Shown: positions 8,688 through 18,125, counted from the first letter of the stretch. The stretch is 27,989 bases of DNA from TMED69 sp036130055 (GCA_036130055.1 JAYYOR010000010.1:1-27989), one strand, 5' to 3'. Numbers and translations: made by a program. Notes: generated from the sequence alone by a model not told the origin.

Positions 8688-10112
8688 TGATTTTGTCAAG
8701 TAATTTAAGACTGAAAAGAACCTGCGACTGTAGGGCGGCCTGATAAAACTCAGAGGCCATTCCAAATTGGTTTGCCTGTGGACAGTTTTTGCATGACTAA
8801 AGTTTAAAAAACCTTCTTTACCGTGATAAGCTCCCATTCCTGACCAACCTACTCCACCAAAAGGAGCATCATCTTGAGCAACATGCGCAATGACATCATT
8901 GACGGTTACACCCCCAGACTTTGTGCTATCTATTATAATATCCTCTTCACGCCTATCTTTGCCAAACCAGTATAATCCGAGTGGATTTGGTCTCCTGTTG
9001 ACGAAATCAATTGCTTCTTCTAAGTTGTGGTAGCCGACAATAGGAAGTATTGGTCCAAAAATTTCTTCTTTTAGTGCGATCATATCCTCCGTTGCATTCA
9101 GAATTAATGTTGGAGCCATCTGCTCGCCATTTTGTTTTTTGGTTTCTATCAGTTCAACAATTTTTCCGCCCTTATCTTTTGCATCTTTGAGAATATTATT
9201 AAGACGTTCCTTATGGGCTTTATTAATTATCGCGGTAATATTCGGGTATTCTGCAAGTGGTATTAAGCTGGAAGTAAGACTAATTAGTTTCGCTATAAAC
9301 TCCGATTCTGAACTTTTGTCAATCAAAACATAGTCGGGTGATAGGCAAACCTGGCCAGCGTTTAGAATTTTACCTGTTAAGATTCTCATGGCGGTTTTTT
9401 CTAAGTTTGCACTCTTTGAAATAATCACGGGTGACTTTCCTCCAAGTTCTAATGTCAGTGGCACCAAATTGTCGGCTGCTGCTTTCATGACTTTGACTGC
9501 ATTTTTTGAGGAACCAGTGAATAGTAAATGATCGAAGCGTTGACGACAGAAAATTTCTGCAACGCTTGAATCGCCGGTAATCACCTTAGCTTCATCTTCA
9601 TCGAAATATTCCGCAATCAATTGTTTGACGAGACTTCCGCTTACAGGTGTGATTTCGGAGGGTTTAATAATTACCCTATTCCCAGCTGCGAAAATACTGC
9701 CCAGTGGTCCAAAGCAAAGGTTGATCGGGAAATTCCAGGGAACTATATTACCAATTGAACCCAGCGGTTGACAGATTACGAATGTTTTGCTTCCAAATAA
9801 ATTCATCGGATTGAGAGATTGGCGCGGATATCGCCGCATCCATTTTTTGGTATTTTTTTTTGAATACTTAAGTGTATTGACTGTGCTAAAAATTTCAGTG
9901 AGAAGAACCTCGCCTTTGCTTTTACTCCCAAAATCATCACTCAAAGCTTTCATAATTTTGAGTTTGTTTGAAGTAATTAATTGGATTGCCCGTTCTATCC
10001 TGTCCTCTCTAATTTTTGAGGAATTTACGTCTTCATTTTTGATAGCAGTTCGTTGAAGAGAAATTATTCGTTGAAGCTCTAGTTCTAATGTTAATTCCAA
10101 TTTACTTTCCAT
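8679..10112 (-). CDS. Aldehyde dehydrogenase, coniferyl-aldehyde dehydrogenase type
   Basis: A 477-residue NAD(P)-dependent aldehyde dehydrogenase. Key residues are in place: Asn127 in PWNFP, Lys150 in the cofactor-binding VIIKPSE, Glu222 in LELGGKSP, the catalytic Cys256 in NAGQVCLSPDY, and the EEIFGPILPI block. The GQVCLSPDY context and the C-terminal RPPYSRRF are typical of the coniferyl-aldehyde dehydrogenase (CalB-like) branch, which also acts on other aromatic or medium-chain aldehydes. No signal peptide, so cytoplasmic. It is convergent with the DUF3237 gene and lies 53 bases downstream of the minus-strand unknown gene. The natural substrate cannot be read from sequence. Confidence 0.94.
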   Translation of the reverse strand: MESKLELTLELELQRIISLQRTAIKNEDVNSSKIREDRIERAIQLITSNKLKIMKALSDDFGSKSKGEVLLTEIFSTVNTLKYSKKNTKKWMRRYPRQSLNPMNLFGSKTFVICQPLGSIGNIVPWNFPINLCFGPLGSIFAAGNRVIIKPSEITPVSGSLVKQLIAEYFDEDEAKVITGDSSVAEIFCRQRFDHLLFTGSSKNAVKVMKAAADNLVPLTLELGGKSPVIISKSANLEKTAMRILTGKILNAGQVCLSPDYVLIDKSSESEFIAKLISLTSSLIPLAEYPNITAIINKAHKERLNNILKDAKDKGGKIVELIETKKQNGEQMAPTLILNATEDMIALKEEIFGPILPIVGYHNLEEAIDFVNRRPNPLGLYWFGKDRREEDIIIDSTKSGGVTVNDVIAHVAQDDAPFGGVGWSGMGAYHGKEGFLNFSHAKTVHRQTNLEWPLSFIRPPYSRRFFSVLNYLTKSKS

Positions 10113-10165
10113 GAGTCTAAACTTCTAATAGAGACTAAAATATTTAACCTTTTTGGTTTTAGTGC

Positions 10166-10681
10166 TTAATTAAGGTTGATACTTTTAATTACTAAATCTT
10201 GAAGCTCGATAACTGATATTTCTTTGGCGAGATATGACATTGCGCTTAAGGTGTTTATTTTTGTAAATGCTGCATTAACAAGGTGTTCCAGCATTCTGTC
10301 CCTTTTACTATCTTTCTTTAAATACGTCTGGATTTCAATGACCCGTGTCTTTAAAAAGTATGCCGATGCTTTTAATATGGCCTTTTTGTCTCGGTTTAAT
10401 AATAAGATATTTTTATTGTCAGCTTCTGACTTGGACAGTAAGACTGTGACCATAGTATCTTGATTAAAATAGTTTGATTGGACAGCGCAATGGAAATTTA
10501 ACCATTCAACTAATTTTAAATGTTCGGTTTGAATCGACTCCCATTTAAACTTAACACATCTCCATGTTCTTTTTGTTGGCCAATTTAAACAATTAGATAA
10601 TTCCTTAGTCATTATGAAGACTTTTTCTGTAAATTCGTCCGGATTGAAACTGCTTTTGGGATAATTCGTGATGTTATTCAA
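10166..10681 (-). CDS. Hypothetical protein, 171 aa
   Basis: An unrecognised soluble protein. It is rich in Lys, Asn, Leu and Ile with tryptophans near the middle (NWPTKRTWRCVKFKWES) and looks largely alpha-helical, with no signal peptide or membrane segment. The first possible start is TTG at 10681, with an in-frame upstream stop; an ATG at 10612 (residue 24) is the alternative. Neither has a visible Shine-Dalgarno sequence. The long uninterrupted frame and the gap to the divergent glutamine synthetase gene argue that it is real. It may share a transcript with the aldehyde dehydrogenase 53 bases downstream. Confidence 0.6.
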   Translation of the reverse strand: MNNITNYPKSSFNPDEFTEKVFIMTKELSNCLNWPTKRTWRCVKFKWESIQTEHLKLVEWLNFHCAVQSNYFNQDTMVTVLLSKSEADNKNILLLNRDKKAILKASAYFLKTRVIEIQTYLKKDSKRDRMLEHLVNAAFTKINTLSAMSYLAKEISVIELQDLVIKSINLN

Positions 10682-10990
10682 TTTTTTTAACCATTTATTT
10701 CATTTACTTGTTTTTCAATAAATTCTTAACTTTAAAAATTAGTTTAATTATTCTTTTTCGGTTGTCACTAGACACCCGTGTTTAAAAATACAAATCACAG
10801 CGGTTTACTGACCCAATTTGAAAGAGTTGGCAGTTCAGGTTACTCTATTTTGTACTAAGCAATTTATGGTTTCAATAGCTTTGATGGACCTTTGCCGTTC
10901 TATCCAATATTAACAAGCTAACTGGTTGTGTTTATGTTTAGATAGCTGTCAGACTACAGACTTTAATGTTTTAAGGAGAATTAATCAGAA
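10682..10990. other. Divergent intergenic region before the glnT-hyuAB run
   Basis: A 309-base gap between divergently oriented genes with no credible ORF. It should hold promoters for both directions, but no strong sigma-70 pair or sigma-54 GG-N10-GC site is visible. One hairpin is apparent at 10807-10834: arms ACTG/CAGT and CCAA/TTGG, a 2-base bulge and a 10-base loop, about 157 bases upstream of the glnT-like start. A ribosome binding site AAGGAG is at 10973-10978, a slightly long 12 bases from the ATG. I see no known riboswitch. Confidence 0.4.
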
Positions 10991-12292
10991 ATGCCAACAA
11001 CTCTCAAATCTTTTGCTGAAGTGAACAAGATTCAATATTTTATGATTTCGTTTACAGATCTCTTCGGATGTCAAAGAGCTAAAATAGTGCCTACTCAGGC
11101 AATTAGTGAAATGGAAACTAGCGGAGCAGGTTTCGCGGGCTTTGCCTCCTGGCTCGACATGTCCCCGGCAGATTCTGATATGTTGGCTATTCCGGATAGT
11201 AGCGAGGTTGTTCAGCTTCCTTGGAAACCAGAAGTTGCTTGGGTACCGGCAAATTGTTTTATGGACGATTCAAGTGTTGCTCAAGCACCACGCAATGTAT
11301 TAAAAAAAGTGGTAGACCGAGCAAAAACACTTGGCTTTGAGATAAAAACGGGCGTTGAAGCAGAATTTTTTTTATTATCGGAAGATGGAACGAGTGTTTC
11401 TGACGTTTTTGACCATGCCGAAAAACCATGCTATGACCAACAAATTATTATGCGAAGATACGATGTTATAGCAGAAATTTGTGATTATATGTTATCTCTT
11501 GGTTGGCAACCATATCAAAATGATCATGAGGACGCTAATGGTCAGTACGAAATGAACTGGGGTTATGATGAGTCAATGAGAACAGCCGATAAACATTCAT
11601 TTTTTAAATTCATGGTGAAGTCGGTTGCAGAAAAACATGGACTCAGAGCCACTTTCATGCCGAAGCCATTTTCGCATTTAACTGGTAATGGCTGTCATCT
11701 TCACATTTCCGTTTGGCAGAATGGAAAAAATCTATTTGAGGATAGAAATAGCGCAGATGGGCTTTCAGAATTTGGTTTAAATTTTTTAGCTGGTGTACTT
11801 AAAAATGCGCCGTCTATGACAGCGATCACAAATCCTACGGTAAACAGTTATAAAAGAATCAATGCTCCAGTCACAAAATCAGGTGCAACATGGTCCCCTA
11901 ATACTGTTACTTGGACTGGAAACAATCGAACTCATATGGTGAGAGTGCCGGATAATGGACGCTTTGAGCTTAGGTTGGCTGATGGAGCTGTAAATCCGTA
12001 TTTATTACAAGCAGTTGTTGCCGCAGCAGGTTTGGACGGCATAGAAAATAAACTTACACCTGGGAAAAAGTATAACATTAATATGTACGAAGAGGGTCAT
12101 AAATTGAAGAATGTAAAAACCTTACCGTTGAACCTATTGGATGCATTAAGGTTATTGAAAAGCAACAAAATTATAAGACAATATTTAGGTGAAGAACTAG
12201 TCGATGGGTTTCTTAAACTAAAAGAGAAAGAATGGAATGACTATTCAAACTTTTTATCGGAATGGGAGCGAAAGAATACGCTAGATATTTGA
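10991..12292 (+). CDS. glnT: Type III glutamine synthetase / gamma-glutamylmethylamide synthetase family
   Basis: A 433-residue glutamine-synthetase fold ligase of the GlnT type, which forms gamma-glutamyl amides from glutamate, ATP and ammonia or an amine. It starts with the typical YFMISFTDLFGCQRAK block. It carries the metal-binding GVEAEFFLL (Glu123, Glu125), NDHEDANGQYEMNW (177-190), the KPF...GNGCHLHIS block (225-240) and a C-terminal RFELRLADGAVNPYL. This branch includes both GlnT of rhizobia and GmaS, the gamma-glutamylmethylamide synthetase of the N-methylglutamate pathway; the two cannot be separated by eye. GmaS is attractive because GlxBCD/MgsABC-type genes lie 7.7 kb downstream. 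The next gene, hyuA, follows after 47 bases, suggesting an operon. No adenylylation-type C-terminal extension is visible. Confidence 0.92.
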   Translation: MPTTLKSFAEVNKIQYFMISFTDLFGCQRAKIVPTQAISEMETSGAGFAGFASWLDMSPADSDMLAIPDSSEVVQLPWKPEVAWVPANCFMDDSSVAQAPRNVLKKVVDRAKTLGFEIKTGVEAEFFLLSEDGTSVSDVFDHAEKPCYDQQIIMRRYDVIAEICDYMLSLGWQPYQNDHEDANGQYEMNWGYDESMRTADKHSFFKFMVKSVAEKHGLRATFMPKPFSHLTGNGCHLHISVWQNGKNLFEDRNSADGLSEFGLNFLAGVLKNAPSMTAITNPTVNSYKRINAPVTKSGATWSPNTVTWTGNNRTHMVRVPDNGRFELRLADGAVNPYLLQAVVAAAGLDGIENKLTPGKKYNINMYEEGHKLKNVKTLPLNLLDALRLLKSNKIIRQYLGEELVDGFLKLKEKEWNDYSNFLSEWERKNTLDI

Positions 12293-12339
12293 TGCCTGAC
12301 TTATGAGAATTATCAACAGAAAATTAAAGGGGAAATTAT

Positions 12340-14421
12340 TTGAATGGTAAATGGTGCATCACAGTTGATACCGGAGGTACGTTTACTGACGTGGTTGTTG
12401 CCGATGAAAATGGAAAATTTACATTAGGTAAAGCCTTGACCACACCAGACCGTATATTCACTGGTTTGAGGAATGCAGTTGAAGATGCTGCAAATCAATT
12501 AGATTTGTCAGTCGCAGAAGTCTTTAAAAAAACAGAACTATTTATCTACGGCACAACACGAGCGACAAATGCTATTGTAACGCGTAAAATTGCGAAGACA
12601 GCTTTTCTAACTACTAAAGGGTTCCCTGATGTTTTGGTTTTGCGAGAGGGAGGTAAATTTGATCCCCATGAATTCTCTGTACCATTTCCGAAACCTTATG
12701 TGCCACGAAGGAATACTTTTGAGATAGATGAAAGAATTGAGTCCAGTGGCCAAATTTATCAAGATTTAAATGAAGACCAAGTGGTTGACATAATAAAGCG
12801 TCTAGAATTAAAAGGTTATGAAGCTGTCGGTGTAAGTTTTCTATGGTCAATTCGAAATGCAGTTCATGAAAAAAAAGTAGGAGAGTTGCTTGAAACGCAT
12901 TTACCAAACGTTCCTTACACACTCAGTCATGAGTTAAATCCGATTATGAGGGAGTACCGACGAGCATCTTCTACGGTAATCGATGCTTCCATTAAGCCAT
13001 TAATGCAAAGCCACTTCGCACAGCTACAGACCGACTTGAGGCAGAACGGTTATTCAGGAGAGCTATTAATCAGCACAACTATTGGCGGCTGTATGGATAT
13101 CGAAAATGTAATCCAACGACCTATTCACACTGTTCGCTCAGGACCGGCAATGGGACCAGTTGCAGGAAAACAATATGCTAAGCTAGAAAATCAAGAGAGT
13201 CCCGTTTTAGTTGTGGATACTGGTGGAACGACGTTTGACGTTAGTCTTGTAGTTGATGATAAAATTTCAATTACCCAAGAAACCTGGCTGGGAGGCAGGT
13301 TTACCGGTGACATGTTGGGTATACCAGCCGTAGATGCACGTAGTGTTGGGGCTGGGGGAGGCTCAATTGCTTGGATTGATAGTGCTGGTTTATTAAAAGT
13401 AGGTCCACAAAGCGCTGGTGCCAGCCCAGGTCCAGCCTGTTACGATTTGGGAGGAGAGCTTCCAACTGTAACAGATGCTGCTTTGTTGTTGGGCTATATC
13501 GACCCTAATTTTTTTCTTGGAGGCAGGATGATTTTGAATCAAGATGCTGCCCAAGAAGCGATCAAAACGATTTCAGAGCCTTTGGGCATTTCAATTTACG
13601 AGGCTGCTTACTCTATTTATACAGTGTCTAACGAAACAATGATAAATGCTATTAAGGATATTACAGTCAGTGAAGGTATAGATCCGTCTGAAGCTGTAAT
13701 TGTTGCAGGAGGCGGGGCTGCTGGTTTAGGAATAATACCTATTGCTGAGGAGTTAAAATGTGAACGGGTGATTATTCCGCGAACAGCGAGTGTACTTTCC
13801 GCCAGTGGTATGCAATTTTCAAATATTAGTTTTGAGCACTCAGCAACATTTCCTACTCGCTCGGATCAATTTGACCTCGACGGGGTTAATAGCTGTTTAA
13901 TTGAGATAGAGCGACATCTCAATAAGTTTGCTGAAAGACTTGAAAAAAAAGGCTTTAAGAATCGCAAGATTATTTTTAGGGTAGATGCCCACTACGCAGC
14001 TCAGGTTTGGGATATAAGCGTTGAATTGAACTCAAAATCAATTAATTCTAAGGACGATATTACGGAATTGACTGAAAATTTTCATAAAAATCATAAAAGG
14101 ATTTATAGCGTTGATGATAGAGAGAGCCCTATTGATTTTCTAAATTGGACCGGCACATTAATTATTGAGCTGCCAAAAAAAGATTCATTCTTGGAGCATA
14201 CTACAATTAATTCTCCCATCCAACAAAGAGAAACTTACTTTGGAATAGAGAAATCGGTTAAGACAAAAATTTACAAAGGTTTAAGTATATCAACTGAAGC
14301 TCAGATCGAGGGTCCGGCCATTATCGAGGAGCCCAACACCACCATAGTGATTCCTCCGAAAGCTAAAGCCACTTATAGTCGTTTGGGAAGTTACATTGTT
14401 GATTTATCAGCTCTATTATGA
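12340..14421 (+). CDS. hyuA: Hydantoinase/oxoprolinase subunit A family protein
   Basis: A 693-residue HyuA-type ATPase subunit. With subunit B, this family performs ATP-dependent opening of cyclic amides (5-oxoproline, N-methylhydantoin, caprolactam) or carboxylation of ketones. The N-terminal actin-like motif VDTGGTFTD is at residues 9-17 and GTTRATNAI at 71-79. The second phosphate motif VVDTGGTTFDVS is at 291-302, SVGAGGGSIAW at 335-345 and GPQSAGASPGPACYDLGG at 355-372. The start is TTG at 12340: an in-frame TAA lies at 12325, AGGGGA is six bases upstream, and a later start would cut the phosphate motif. HyuB follows after 35 bases. The stretch REGGKFDPHEFSVPFPKP (102-119) replaces the region that differs most among substrate classes, so the substrate is open. 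Confidence 0.93.
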   Translation: MNGKWCITVDTGGTFTDVVVADENGKFTLGKALTTPDRIFTGLRNAVEDAANQLDLSVAEVFKKTELFIYGTTRATNAIVTRKIAKTAFLTTKGFPDVLVLREGGKFDPHEFSVPFPKPYVPRRNTFEIDERIESSGQIYQDLNEDQVVDIIKRLELKGYEAVGVSFLWSIRNAVHEKKVGELLETHLPNVPYTLSHELNPIMREYRRASSTVIDASIKPLMQSHFAQLQTDLRQNGYSGELLISTTIGGCMDIENVIQRPIHTVRSGPAMGPVAGKQYAKLENQESPVLVVDTGGTTFDVSLVVDDKISITQETWLGGRFTGDMLGIPAVDARSVGAGGGSIAWIDSAGLLKVGPQSAGASPGPACYDLGGELPTVTDAALLLGYIDPNFFLGGRMILNQDAAQEAIKTISEPLGISIYEAAYSIYTVSNETMINAIKDITVSEGIDPSEAVIVAGGGAAGLGIIPIAEELKCERVIIPRTASVLSASGMQFSNISFEHSATFPTRSDQFDLDGVNSCLIEIERHLNKFAERLEKKGFKNRKIIFRVDAHYAAQVWDISVELNSKSINSKDDITELTENFHKNHKRIYSVDDRESPIDFLNWTGTLIIELPKKDSFLEHTTINSPIQQRETYFGIEKSVKTKIYKGLSISTEAQIEGPAIIEEPNTTIVIPPKAKATYSRLGSYIVDLSALL

Positions 14422-14456
14422 CTAATATGGAAAAAATTAAGAAATAAAATAGCAAT

Positions 14457-16247
14457 ATGGTTAATCATAAATCCGCAAAATTGTCTCCCATGCTTTTAGC
14501 CGTCTTAGCCAACAGGTTTGACGGCGTAGTTAGAGAGATGACTAACACTATGTTAAAAACGGGCCGGTCAGCCGTCATCAATAGTGCCAGGGATTTTTCA
14601 TGCGGGATAACCACCGCATCTAACGAGCTTTTTGCAACTGCTGAAGGTCTTCCTGCACATACATATGGCTTAAATCTTCAATCAGAAGCGATGTGTAAAT
14701 ATCATCGTGATATCAAAGAGGGAGATGCTTACCTTCATAATGATCCATACAGTGGTAATTCGCACCCCGCGGACCATACCATTATAGTTCCCGTTTTTTG
14801 GGAGAATGAACATCTTTTCAATGTATGTGCGAAAGCTCATCAGGCAGATATAGGCAATTCAATTCCTTCCACTTATCATGCCTCGGCAAAAGATATTTAC
14901 GAGGAAGGTGCTTTGATCTTTCCTGCCGTCAGGGTTCAACGGGACCACATAACTAATGACGATATTATTAGAATGTGCCAGCGACGGATAAGGGTGCCAG
15001 ATTTCTGGTATGGTGACTTTCTCTCGATGCTAGGTTCAGCGAGGACTGGTGAAAATAGAATACATGATATTTTCAAAAAATATGGGAGAGAAACAGTAAA
15101 ACAATTTGTTTCAGAGTGGTTTGATTACAGTGAGCGTCGCATGAAACAAGCAATATCGGTTCTCCCAGAAGCAACGATCGAAAGAGAAAGCTTTCACGAC
15201 CCGATGCCGCCTCTTTTGCCCGATGGGATACCAGTTCGGGTAAAATTATCGGTGATGCCTGACAAAGGCGAGATCGAAATTGACCTTACCTCAAATATTG
15301 ATAACATGGATAATGGACTTAACCTCTCTGAAGCATGTTCGATAAGTAATGCTGTTGCAGGAGTCTACAATTGTCTTCCCGCTGATATCCCCCGAAATGG
15401 TGGTTCTTATAGATGTATAAAAATGAAAATGCGAGAGGGAGCAGCCATCGGTATACCAAAATTCCCTCATAGCTGTTCAGTAGCGACAACTAATGTATCG
15501 GAAAGATTATTGAATAATGTACAGGCAGCAATGGCGGAATTAGGTGATGGGTATGGATTAGCGGAAGGTGGTCTGGGAATGGGCGCCGGCTTTTCAGTGA
15601 TATCTGGCAAAGATGCTCGACACAATGATCATCCGTATGTAAACCAGCTTTTTTTTGGAGAAAACGGTGGCCCAGCGTCCCCTGATTGTGATGGTTGGGT
15701 GACTTATGGTATCCCTGTTGTAGCTGGGTTAATGTACCGAGATAGTATAGAAATCGATGAGTTAAGTTATCCGATACACGTTAAAGAAGTGAGACTCACC
15801 CAAGATGAAGAAGGGGCTGGGTACAATCGAGGAGCTCCCGGAGTGCTACTGACATACGGCCCAAGTGAAAACCCAATGACGGTAGTTTTTGCGGCTGATG
15901 CGCAGGTTAATCCGGCAAAAGGTGTGCGAGGAGGGCAGGATGGCAATCCTGGAGAAATGCATGTGATCGATCCTTTGGGTAATGAAACCCAAGCTCCTAG
16001 TGTTGGAGAACTTGTTCTTAACAAAGGAATGTGGTTAAGGGGTAAAGATACGTCTGGTGGTGGTTATGGTTGTCCTTTGAAAAGAGAGACAATCCGTGTA
16101 CTCCACGATGTTTTAGAGGGATATGTTTCTATCGATAGGGCTAAACATGTTTATGGTGTCGTTTTTGACGGTTCAGTTGAAGAAGAAGATTTACGGGTTA
16201 ACACTGAAAAAACCCATGAGTTAAGGAACAGTATGTCGAAAACCTAA
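14457..16247 (+). CDS. hyuB: Hydantoinase/oxoprolinase subunit B family protein
   Basis: A 596-residue HyuB-type subunit, partner of the upstream HyuA, carrying the hydrolytic metal site. Family blocks are NDPYSGNSHPADH (95-107), AKAHQADIGNS (125-135) with the conserved His-x-x-Asp, the downstream YEEG acidic pair (148-151), GGLGMG, and the glycine-rich C-terminal GGQDGNPGE and GGGYG segments. Length is normal for the B subunit (500-600). It starts 35 bases after hyuA, and the aminotransferase gene follows after 15 bases. The A+B pair should form a cytoplasmic complex. N-methylhydantoinase, oxoprolinase-like or another cyclic amide specificity cannot be decided from sequence. Confidence 0.93.
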   Translation: MVNHKSAKLSPMLLAVLANRFDGVVREMTNTMLKTGRSAVINSARDFSCGITTASNELFATAEGLPAHTYGLNLQSEAMCKYHRDIKEGDAYLHNDPYSGNSHPADHTIIVPVFWENEHLFNVCAKAHQADIGNSIPSTYHASAKDIYEEGALIFPAVRVQRDHITNDDIIRMCQRRIRVPDFWYGDFLSMLGSARTGENRIHDIFKKYGRETVKQFVSEWFDYSERRMKQAISVLPEATIERESFHDPMPPLLPDGIPVRVKLSVMPDKGEIEIDLTSNIDNMDNGLNLSEACSISNAVAGVYNCLPADIPRNGGSYRCIKMKMREGAAIGIPKFPHSCSVATTNVSERLLNNVQAAMAELGDGYGLAEGGLGMGAGFSVISGKDARHNDHPYVNQLFFGENGGPASPDCDGWVTYGIPVVAGLMYRDSIEIDELSYPIHVKEVRLTQDEEGAGYNRGAPGVLLTYGPSENPMTVVFAADAQVNPAKGVRGGQDGNPGEMHVIDPLGNETQAPSVGELVLNKGMWLRGKDTSGGGYGCPLKRETIRVLHDVLEGYVSIDRAKHVYGVVFDGSVEEEDLRVNTEKTHELRNSMSKT

Positions 16248-16262
16248 AATGGTACTAAATTT

Positions 16263-17588
16263 ATGTCTGAATTCCCGCTTATTGTTGGCTTCCAACCACT
16301 TTCTCACAACAATCGAAATCATGTTAAGACAATAGTACGAGGTGACGGAATCTACCTCTACGATTCTAGTGGAAAGAAATTTATAGAAGCAACCTCGTCT
16401 TTTTGGGTTGCCGCCTTAGGTTTTCAAAATGAAGAGTTAATATCATCAATTGAAAAGCAATATCGTAAGCTTCCATTTCTAGTATCTGGCATGCACAGAA
16501 CAACTGACACCTCTATTGAATTGTCGGAGAAATTAGCGTCAATATCGGTGATCGATGATCCAGCTATTTTATTCGCAGCGACGGGGTCTGAAGCTAACGA
16601 TTTTCTAATTAAAATGTTCAAATATGGAGCTAGTAGTGATAACCAGTCAACTAAAATGAAGTTTGTTTCAAGATGGCAAAGTTACCATGGCGGGACTTTA
16701 GCTTCCGCCAGTTTAACGGGTGGACATCATTCTGAATTTGGTCTGCCGTTATCAGGCTTTTGTCATGTATCCCAACCAGACTTTCATGGCGACAGATTCT
16801 CTGGAGAAACAGAAGAAGAATTTTGTAAAAGGCTAATATCAGAAGTAGAAAATTTAATTGTTAGAGAAGATCCAAACTCAATAGCTGCTTTTTTTGCTGA
16901 GCCCGTGAGTTTTTCTGCGGGTCTCCATGTTCCCCCAAAAAATTATTTTAACCATTTAAAAGAACTGCTCTCTTATTATGAAATTGATTTAATTGCAGAT
17001 GAAGTTGTAACGGGATTTGGCCGAACCGGTAAAATGTGGGGTAGTGAGTCGGTCAATTTCGCTCCTGATCATTCAACGATGGGCAAAGGCATTACTAGTG
17101 GATATTTCCCCCTATCGGCCATTGCTATTGGTAAATCTTTATATGATAAAATGAAAGCCAAATCAAAAAATATAGGTTCTTTTGCTCATGCTGCGACATA
17201 CGCCGCTCATCCAGTCGGAGCGGCAGCTGCTCTTAAGACATTAGAGATAATAAAACGAGAAAAATTACTGGAACATTCAGCAGAGATGGGGCGGTTACTT
17301 GAAGCCGAATTGAGGCCTTTAGGAGAACACCCTATGGTTGGGGATATTCGATGCCATGGGCTTGCTGCGGCTATCGATTTTAGAATTCGCGATGAAGACG
17401 ATAAACTGGTTGAAGTGGATCCCACAGTACCCTGTAATAAAATTTATCAGGAATTGATTGATCATGGATTAATTACTCGCCCTGTAAACGGAAGTTTACT
17501 GATTGCCCCCCCTCTAATTACGACACGAGATCAGATTTTTGAGATTTCCGATAAAATTTGCTCTGCTTTTAAAACCTTTAACAAATAG
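16263..17588 (+). CDS. Class III PLP-dependent aminotransferase
   Basis: A 441-residue fold-type I, class III (omega-amino acid or amine) aminotransferase. PLP-binding elements are GSEAND (108-113), SYHGGTLA (140-147), the pyridine-contacting Asp246 in IADEVVTGFGRTG, and the Schiff-base Lys275 in STMGKGITSGYFPLSA. Class III enzymes move amino groups from omega-amino acids, diamines or amines to pyruvate or 2-oxoglutarate. Fifteen bases separate it from hyuB and another fifteen from sodC, so it sits in the glnT-hyuAB run. A role in processing an amine or omega-amino acid released by HyuAB is a reasonable inference, not shown. Confidence 0.94.
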   Translation: MSEFPLIVGFQPLSHNNRNHVKTIVRGDGIYLYDSSGKKFIEATSSFWVAALGFQNEELISSIEKQYRKLPFLVSGMHRTTDTSIELSEKLASISVIDDPAILFAATGSEANDFLIKMFKYGASSDNQSTKMKFVSRWQSYHGGTLASASLTGGHHSEFGLPLSGFCHVSQPDFHGDRFSGETEEEFCKRLISEVENLIVREDPNSIAAFFAEPVSFSAGLHVPPKNYFNHLKELLSYYEIDLIADEVVTGFGRTGKMWGSESVNFAPDHSTMGKGITSGYFPLSAIAIGKSLYDKMKAKSKNIGSFAHAATYAAHPVGAAAALKTLEIIKREKLLEHSAEMGRLLEAELRPLGEHPMVGDIRCHGLAAAIDFRIRDEDDKLVEVDPTVPCNKIYQELIDHGLITRPVNGSLLIAPPLITTRDQIFEISDKICSAFKTFNK

Positions 17589-17603
17589 GGATCCATAATT
17601 AAT

Positions 17604-18110
17604 ATGAACAAAATAATTACCTTCTTGATAACTATTACTTCGATTGTTTCTGCGTTTGCAGCCAATGCCGCTGTGCAAAGTTTTGATGTTGCGATCTTTG
17701 GTAGGTCGCAAGAATCCTTGGGAACTGTTAATGTTCGAGCAGTTCCTCAAGGGGTTTTATTATTCGCAAATTTTAAAAACCTATCTCCCGGAGCTCATGC
17801 TTTTCATATACATGAATTTGGAATTTGTGAAGGAGATTTTAAGAGTACAGGCGCTCATTTCAATCCTTCGGGCGAGAAGCACGGACTATTCGTAGAAGGT
17901 CATGCGGGTGATATGCCTAACATTCATATAGGAGACAATGGACGGTTAAAAGTAGAAATATTAAATACAAAAATTAATTTGATAAATGAAGATCCGGATA
18001 GCATTCTTAACAGGGCTTTTATAATTCACGAAGGGCCTGATGATTACAAAACTCAGCCATCGGGTGCCGCTGGCCCGAGAATTGGTTGTGGAGTAATAAA
18101 ACCAAAATAG
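17604..18110 (+). CDS. sodC: Periplasmic Cu/Zn superoxide dismutase
   Basis: A 168-residue SodC, converting superoxide to oxygen and peroxide outside the inner membrane. A cleavable signal peptide is clear at the N-terminus (hydrophobic core residues 5-19, likely cut after ANA near residue 22). Metal ligands are present: His68 and His70 in HIHEFG, His85 in GAHFNP, His93, His100 and Asp103 in EGHAGDM, and His142. The active-site arginine is Arg159, and Cys75/Cys162 form the expected disulfide. It starts 15 bases after the aminotransferase stop with AGGGA upstream, so it is probably read through from that operon. All expected residues are present, so it should be active. Confidence 0.95.
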   Translation: MNKIITFLITITSIVSAFAANAAVQSFDVAIFGRSQESLGTVNVRAVPQGVLLFANFKNLSPGAHAFHIHEFGICEGDFKSTGAHFNPSGEKHGLFVEGHAGDMPNIHIGDNGRLKVEILNTKINLINEDPDSILNRAFIIHEGPDDYKTQPSGAAGPRIGCGVIKPK

Positions 18111-18125
18111 TGGACAAAATCCTAC

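Noticed and set aside
10146..10158. AACC-TTTTT-GGTT hairpin between the two minus-strand genes as a terminator.
   Set aside because: Only 4 bp of stem and no T-run in the minus-strand direction.
10224..10463. 79-codon plus-strand ORF opposite the hypothetical minus-strand gene.
   Set aside because: Lies entirely inside the longer 171-residue frame, has no ribosome binding site or recognisable motif.
10818..10846. TTGAAA-N17-TACTCT as a promoter for the glnT-like gene.
   Set aside because: The -10 match is poor (3 of 6) and the element lies within a hairpin; no support beyond spacing.
10880..10910. Sigma-54 promoter upstream of the glnT-like gene.
   Set aside because: No GG-N10-GC spacing found; the best GG and GC pair in this stretch is only 6 bases apart.
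12614..12922. 102-codon minus-strand ORF inside hyuA.
   Set aside because: Antisense shadow of a well-supported gene with conserved motifs on the plus strand.
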